From NCBI GenBank assembly GCA_025937115.1, contig JAICSB010000092.1:1-9798 (forward strand): a DNA stretch of 9,798 nt, given 5' to 3'. The position numbers were made by a program, and so were the translations under genes. The notes beneath the pieces are model-generated. The model saw only the letters and a list, made by a program, of their open reading frames with translations. It was not told the DNA's origin and did not search any database. Numbering within the stretch: position 1 is the first letter of the stretch; each line of letters opens with the position of its first letter. Positions 6,360 through 9,798 of the stretch are shown here, one piece after another. The stretch comes from Pseudonocardiaceae bacterium (GTDB taxonomy: Bacteria > Actinomycetota > Actinomycetes > Mycobacteriales > Pseudonocardiaceae).

Positions 6360-7496
6360 ATGTGGGACGTGTCTGCCGTGCCACCACCACTGCGAATCGG
6401 TCCCTACCGGGTCGATCCCCCCGTCGTGCTCGCGCCGATGGCCGGGATTACCAACGTGGCGTTTCGCCGGCTGTGCCGTGAGCACGGCGCCGGCTTGTAC
6501 GTCTGCGAGATGATCACCAGTCGAGCTCTGGTGGAACGGCACCCCGGTACCCTTCGCATGATCGCATTCGACGCCGCTGAGCGACCTCGCTCGATGCAGC
6601 TTTACGGGGTCGATCCGGCGACGGTCCGCAAGGCCGTGGAGCAGATCCGCAGCGACGACCTCGCCGATCACGTCGATCTCAACTTCGGCTGCCCCGTCCC
6701 GAAGGTCACCCGCCGGGGCGGTGGCGCCGCGCTGCCCTACAAGCGGGCCCTGTTCGGCGAGATCGTCCGCTGCGCCGTCGAAGCCGCCGGGCCCATCCCC
6801 GTCACGGTGAAGTTCCGGATCGGCATCGACGACGAGCACCACACGTTCCTCGACGCCGGCCGGATCGCGCAGGACGCTGGGGTGGCCGCCGTGGCCCTGC
6901 ATGCGCGTACCGCCGCGCAGCGCTACTCGGGCACCGCCGACTGGGATGCCATCGCCGCACTCAAGCAGGCGGTCACGTCGATCCCGGTGCTGGGCAACGG
7001 GGATATCTTCGCCGCCGCCGACGCGCTCCGGATGGTCGAGCACACCGGCTGCGACGGCGTCGTCGTGGGCCGCGGCTGTCTGGGACGGCCGTGGTTGTTC
7101 GCCGAACTGGCAGCCGCCTTCAGCGGTGCCCGACCCCCGACGCCACCGGATCTCGGACAGGTCGCGGTCACCCTGCGCCGCCACGCCGGGCTGCTCGCCG
7201 AGCACCTCGGGACCGACAAGGGGCTGCGTGACCTGCGCAAGCACATTTCCTGGTACTTGCATGGCTTCCCGGTCGGCGGGGATGTCCGGCGGGCGCTGGG
7301 GATGGTGTCCAGCTTCGCCGAGCTGGACCAGGCGCTGGCCCAACTGGATCCCGACGCCCCGTTCCCGCCCGACGCGGACGGCCCCCGGGGACGCCAGGGC
7401 TCACCCGGCCGGGTGGTGTTGCCGCACGGCTGGCTTGATGACCCGATGGATCTCGCGGTCCCGGCAGGCGCCGAGTTCCCGCATTCCGGCGGCTGA
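6360..7496 (+). CDS. dus: tRNA-dihydrouridine synthase (Dus family)
   Basis: Cytoplasmic flavoenzyme that reduces uridines in the tRNA D-loop with NADPH. About 378 residues. The FMN-binding TIM barrel opens with VVLAPMAGITNVAFRRLC (23-39). The catalytic cysteine is C111 in LNFGCPVPKVTRRGGGAA. FMN and substrate residues follow: K151 in VTVKFRIG, H181 in ALHARTAAQRYSG, then LGNGDIF (211-217) and GVVVGRGCLGRPW (233-245). The C-terminal helical RNA-binding domain includes DLRKHISWYLHGFP. The listed start is ATG 6360, with GAGG (6349-6352) 7 bases upstream; ATG 6357, GTG 6369 and GTG 6345 are alternatives. It matches Rv0823c of M. tuberculosis, also near phoY2. The bacterial DusA/B/C subtype, and hence the exact uridine position, is not decided here. 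Confidence 0.95.
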   Translation: MWDVSAVPPPLRIGPYRVDPPVVLAPMAGITNVAFRRLCREHGAGLYVCEMITSRALVERHPGTLRMIAFDAAERPRSMQLYGVDPATVRKAVEQIRSDDLADHVDLNFGCPVPKVTRRGGGAALPYKRALFGEIVRCAVEAAGPIPVTVKFRIGIDDEHHTFLDAGRIAQDAGVAAVALHARTAAQRYSGTADWDAIAALKQAVTSIPVLGNGDIFAAADALRMVEHTGCDGVVVGRGCLGRPWLFAELAAAFSGARPPTPPDLGQVAVTLRRHAGLLAEHLGTDKGLRDLRKHISWYLHGFPVGGDVRRALGMVSSFAELDQALAQLDPDAPFPPDADGPRGRQGSPGRVVLPHGWLDDPMDLAVPAGAEFPHSGG

Positions 7497-7508
7497 GCAG
7501 GGTCCTCA

Positions 7509-7523
7509 CCGCTGCACCAGCGG
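7509..7523 (+). terminator. weak hairpin after dus
   Basis: CCGCTG (7509-7514) pairs with CAGCGG (7518-7523) around a CAC loop, starting 12 bp after the dus stop. A 6-bp GC-rich stem without a T-run; possibly a terminator or attenuator separating dus from phoU. Confidence 0.25.
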
Positions 7524-7530
7524 GGCGGGC

Positions 7531-7552
7531 GTTCACCTGCGATTCACGTGAC
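7531..7552 (+). promoter_or_regulatory. PHO-box-like direct repeat upstream of phoU
   Basis: Two adjacent 11-bp units, GTTCACCTGCG and ATTCACGTGAC, share TTCAC at exactly 11-bp spacing (7532-7536 and 7543-7547). Actinobacterial PHO boxes bound by PhoP or RegX3 are 11-bp direct repeats built on GTTCAYC. The first unit is a very good match and the second is weaker. The site ends 39 bp before the phoU start, so it suggests phosphate-starvation control of phoU by the SenX3-RegX3/PhoR-PhoP system (inference). Confidence 0.5.
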
Positions 7553-7591
7553 TACCGAGACGCGGCGGCATTGCCCCCGTACCCTCGGACG

Positions 7592-8239
7592 ATGCGGGAG
7601 ACCTTCCGGGCCGAGCTGGACACCCTGACTGACGACCTGGCCAGAGCCGCTCGACTGGCCGGGCAAATGATGACCAACGCCTCGACGGCGCTGAGCCACG
7701 CCGACTTGGGGCTCGCCGAACTGGTGATCTCCCAGGAGGGAGACATCAAGGCGCTGTGCGACGACATGGATCAGCGCTGCGTCAAACTGCTCGTGCTGCA
7801 GGCTCCGGTCGCCACCGACCTGCGAATGGTTGTCGCGGCCATGCACGCGGTGGGTGACGTGCAGCGGATGTGCAATCTGGCGCAGCACATCGCCAAGATC
7901 GCGCGGATGAAACATCCGACGGTGCCGATCCCGGACGAGGTCCGCCCGGTGTTCGCCCGGATGGGCGTGCTGGCCACCAGCCTGGCCCAGGACGCCGCGG
8001 CGGCGATCGAGAGTCAGGATCCGCTGTCCGCCCACCGGCTGGCCCAAGCCGACGACGAGGTGGACGCGCTGCGCCGGCGGATCTTCCGGATCCTGTTCTC
8101 CGAGGACTGGTCGCACGGGGTGGAACCGGCGGTGGACGCCGCGCTGATCGGCCGCTACTACGAGCGCTTCGCCGACCATGCCGTCGCGATCGCCCGCCAG
8201 GTCAGCTTCCTCGTCACCGGGTCACCACACGAGCGCTGA
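7592..8239 (+). CDS. phoU: PhoU-family phosphate signalling regulator (PhoY2-like)
   Basis: A 215-residue all-helical protein made of two three-helix repeats. PhoU links the Pst phosphate transporter to the phosphate sensor kinase and represses the phosphate response when phosphate is plentiful. Family signatures are LLVLQAPVATDLRMVV (66-81), DVQRMCNLAQHIAKI (89-103), WSHGVEPAVDAALIGRYYERFADHA (split by E191/D195) and the C-terminal FLVTG, closely resembling mycobacterial PhoY2. The second metal-binding motif (E191-R-F-A-D195) is intact. In the first, the usual E and D of ERMGD are Q91 and N95, so metal binding there is probably weakened. The start is ATG 7592, which agrees with the family's MRxxF opening; the TTG 7571 extension lacks support. 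No Pst transporter genes are nearby. Expression may answer to the PHO-box-like repeat upstream. Confidence 0.93.
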   Translation: MRETFRAELDTLTDDLARAARLAGQMMTNASTALSHADLGLAELVISQEGDIKALCDDMDQRCVKLLVLQAPVATDLRMVVAAMHAVGDVQRMCNLAQHIAKIARMKHPTVPIPDEVRPVFARMGVLATSLAQDAAAAIESQDPLSAHRLAQADDEVDALRRRIFRILFSEDWSHGVEPAVDAALIGRYYERFADHAVAIARQVSFLVTGSPHER

Positions 8240-8301
8240 CCAGCCCGGCCCGCCGACTAATCACACTACAGCTCCGGCGAGGGCGAGCAGGTGGCAGGGA
8301 A

Positions 8302-9192
8302 TTAGGGGCGCAGAAACTCCGCGTCGGTGTGGTGGTGGGTGAAGTGCAGCTTGTGGTAGGTGTGCAGGGCGGCGGTGTTGTCGGACTCGACGTAGAGCAT
8401 CGCCTGGCGTACCCCCTGCTCGCGCAGATACGCAAGCCCCGCCACGGTCAACGCGCCGCCCAGTCCGGTGCCTTGGGCGTCGGGGTCCACCGCGAGCACG
8501 TAGATCTCGCCGAGGCCGTGGGGGTGCACCTTGGTCCAGTGGAAGCCGAGCAGCCGGCCGGCTGGGGCCACCGCCAGCAGCAAACCCTTCGGGTCGAACC
8601 ACGGCTGCGTCTCGCGCACCACGAGCTCGCCGATATCCCACCGTCGCTGCTCAGGATGCCACGCGAACGCGCGATTATTGACCGCCACCACCGCCGCTTC
8701 ATCCTCGCCGGGCACGAAGGCGCGCAGCGCGACCCCAGCCGGCAGAGCTCGGTGGGCGATCGGATCAGCCAGCATCCGACGTAACTGGAACAGTTCCCGC
8801 TGGCGAACCAGCCCGGCTCGCTGTGCCAGCCGCAGCGCCGCCGGGTGCTCACCGTGCGCCCACACCCACAGTGGCCCGCGGACCCGATCGAGCAGCGCGG
8901 CGAGCAGCGCACCGCCCACCCCACGACGCCGGTGAGCGGGATGCACCGCGAACTCGGCGGTGCGACGCTCGGCGCGATCGTCAAGGCTGCCGTAACCGGT
9001 CAGCGTGCCCGTATCGTCGTGGGCCAGCAGGTGTACGAAGCCGGCACCGGGATGGTGCAGCCGCAGCACCGCCGCTTCCGAGAGGGGCTCCACGCCGTCC
9101 GCGGCAGTGGCGGCGGCCAGCAGCTTCACTCCCGCGGCGATCTGCCCGTCGGCGGGCTGATCGAGCCAGGACAGTCCCAGGGTCAACCCCAC
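8302..9192 (-). CDS. mshD: mycothiol synthase (MshD)
   Basis: Cytoplasmic acetyltransferase for the last step of mycothiol synthesis: it transfers acetyl from acetyl-CoA to the cysteinyl amine of Cys-GlcN-Ins. 296 residues with the double GNAT fold. The N-terminal half has [19 protein letters not shown] (79-97) and [10 protein letters not shown]; the active C-terminal half has [15 protein letters not shown] (171-185), [39 protein letters not shown] (229-248) and [19 protein letters not shown]. The last signature is usually followed by a Gly where this protein has His (KLHF), a minor oddity, and the C-terminus is shorter than in M. tuberculosis. The start GTG 9192 overlaps the glnR end by 10 bases; TTG 9186 is an alternative. 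Overlap means shared transcription with glnR. Mycothiol is confined to actinobacteria, so this gene supports the taxonomic placement. Confidence 0.95.
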   Translation of the reverse strand: MGLTLGLSWLDQPADGQIAAGVKLLAAATAADGVEPLSEAAVLRLHHPGAGFVHLLAHDDTGTLTGYGSLDDRAERRTAEFAVHPAHRRRGVGGALLAALLDRVRGPLWVWAHGEHPAALRLAQRAGLVRQRELFQLRRMLADPIAHRALPAGVALRAFVPGEDEAAVVAVNNRAFAWHPEQRRWDIGELVVRETQPWFDPKGLLLAVAPAGRLLGFHWTKVHPHGLGEIYVLAVDPDAQGTGLGGALTVAGLAYLREQGVRQAMLYVESDNTAALHTYHKLHFTHHHTDAEFLRP

Positions 9193-9798
9193 TGCCCGGA
9201 AAGTGACTGAACCTCGTAGGGATCAGCCCGATCTGAATCACTGTCGACCGCCTCGGCGTCATGCTCGGCGGCGCGCTCCTGCTCGGCCCGCTCCCGGGAA
9301 CTCATGTTGCGGACCGGGCGGACGAACTTGTAGCCGACGTTGCGCACCGTGCCGATCAGCTGTTCGTGCTCCGGACCGAGTTTGGCCCGCAACCGCCGTA
9401 CATGGACGTCGACAGTGCGGGTGCCGCCGAAGAAGTCATAGCCCCACACCTCCTGCAGCAACTGCGCCCGGGTGAACACCCGGCCGGCATGCTGCGCGAG
9501 GTACTTCAGCAGCTCGAACTCCTTGTAGGTGAGATCCAGCGGCCGCCCCTTCAGCCGAGCGGTGTAGGTGGCCTCGTCGATCACCAGCTCGCCGAGTACC
9601 AGCGAGTTTCCGCCGCCCACGGCGGCGTCGGTCGCGCGCCGAGCCACCAGCAGCCGCAGCCGGGCATCGACCTCGGCCGGGCCGGCGGTGGGCAGCAGGA
9701 TCTCGTCGGAACCCCAGTCCGCGGACAGCGCCACCAGGCCGCCCTCGCTGATCACCACCACGACCGGCACGTCCAGCCCGGTGGATCCCAGCAGCCGG
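9183..9798 (-). CDS. glnR: GlnR-type OmpR-family nitrogen regulator (N-terminus beyond window)
   Basis: The frame is open to the window end, giving 205 C-terminal residues; about 60 N-terminal residues, including the receiver Asp, lie outside. Visible receiver-end sequence [20 protein letters not shown] and [19 protein letters not shown] is characteristic of actinobacterial GlnR. The winged-helix domain follows: [60 protein letters not shown] and [13 protein letters not shown]. The tail is acidic and low in complexity ([16 protein letters not shown]), presumably disordered. GlnR is an orphan regulator, known in the family to act without aspartate phosphorylation, that controls glutamine synthetase, ammonium and nitrate genes. 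An in-frame GTG at 9770 is not the true start because homologous residues continue upstream of it. The 3' end overlaps mshD. Confidence 0.93.
   Translation of the reverse strand, partial: RLLGSTGLDVPVVVVISEGGLVALSADWGSDEILLPTAGPAEVDARLRLLVARRATDAAVGGGNSLVLGELVIDEATYTARLKGRPLDLTYKEFELLKYLAQHAGRVFTRAQLLQEVWGYDFFGGTRTVDVHVRRLRAKLGPEHEQLIGTVRNVGYKFVRPVRNMSSRERAEQERAAEHDAEAVDSDSDRADPYEVQSLSGQWG

Noticed and set aside
6180..7343. Long minus-strand ORF opposite dus
   Set aside because: Runs antisense to a gene with complete Dus motifs; its composition (Gly/Arg/Asp/His-rich, no family) is typical of a GC-rich shadow frame.
7544..8784. Long ORFs antisense to phoU and running into mshD on the other strand
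   Set aside because: phoU and mshD have clear family motifs along their full length; the opposing frames are shadows.
1..9798. tRNA, rRNA, CRISPR array, insertion sequence ends, attachment site
   Set aside because: No cloverleaf, regular spaced repeat, transposase or terminal repeats were seen on either strand; the only mobile-like item is the HNH pseudogene.

Overview
This is a GC-rich actinobacterial chromosome segment. Mycothiol synthase and a GlnR-type orphan regulator point to Actinomycetota. The convergent order glnR-mshD / phoU-dus matches the Rv0818-Rv0823c region of Mycobacterium tuberculosis as I recall it, so a mycobacterium-related lineage is likely. I cannot name the genus. In that recalled order phoT (pstB) and one further gene lie among these four; both are missing here.

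Left part (1-2179): the C-terminal end of an M13 (neprilysin/PepO/Zmp1-like) metallopeptidase, a 67-residue zinc-ribbon protein, and then a long stretch that looks non-coding but is the wreck of one minus-strand DUF222/HNH-endonuclease gene (13E12-repeat-like). Its 205-bp HNH-encoding segment (866-1070) has been flipped in place between 6-bp inverted repeats. Flipping it back on paper restores the reading frame across both junctions. Two single-base frameshifts and a probable internal deletion show that it is dead. Upstream lies a motif matching the RecA-independent DNA-damage (PafBC-type) promoter, placed to give a leaderless transcript.

Middle part (2356-6149, all minus strand): a tightly packed operon of a small single-pass membrane protein, a NarX/DesK-type sensor kinase and a NarL-type response regulator. 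It is followed, about 100 bp downstream and with its own candidate promoter, by an EntS-like MFS exporter. A 49-residue ORF with a good Shine-Dalgarno overlaps the exporter's 3' end. The kinase and small-protein genes look visibly more AT-rich than the rest, and the block has the look of an accessory insertion beside the conserved cluster.

Right part (6360-9798): plus-strand dus (tRNA-dihydrouridine synthase) and phoU, with a PHO-box-like 11-bp direct repeat in front of phoU. Converging on them from the minus strand are glnR (cut by the window end) and mshD, which overlap by 10 bp. The region joins phosphate control, nitrogen control and mycothiol synthesis.
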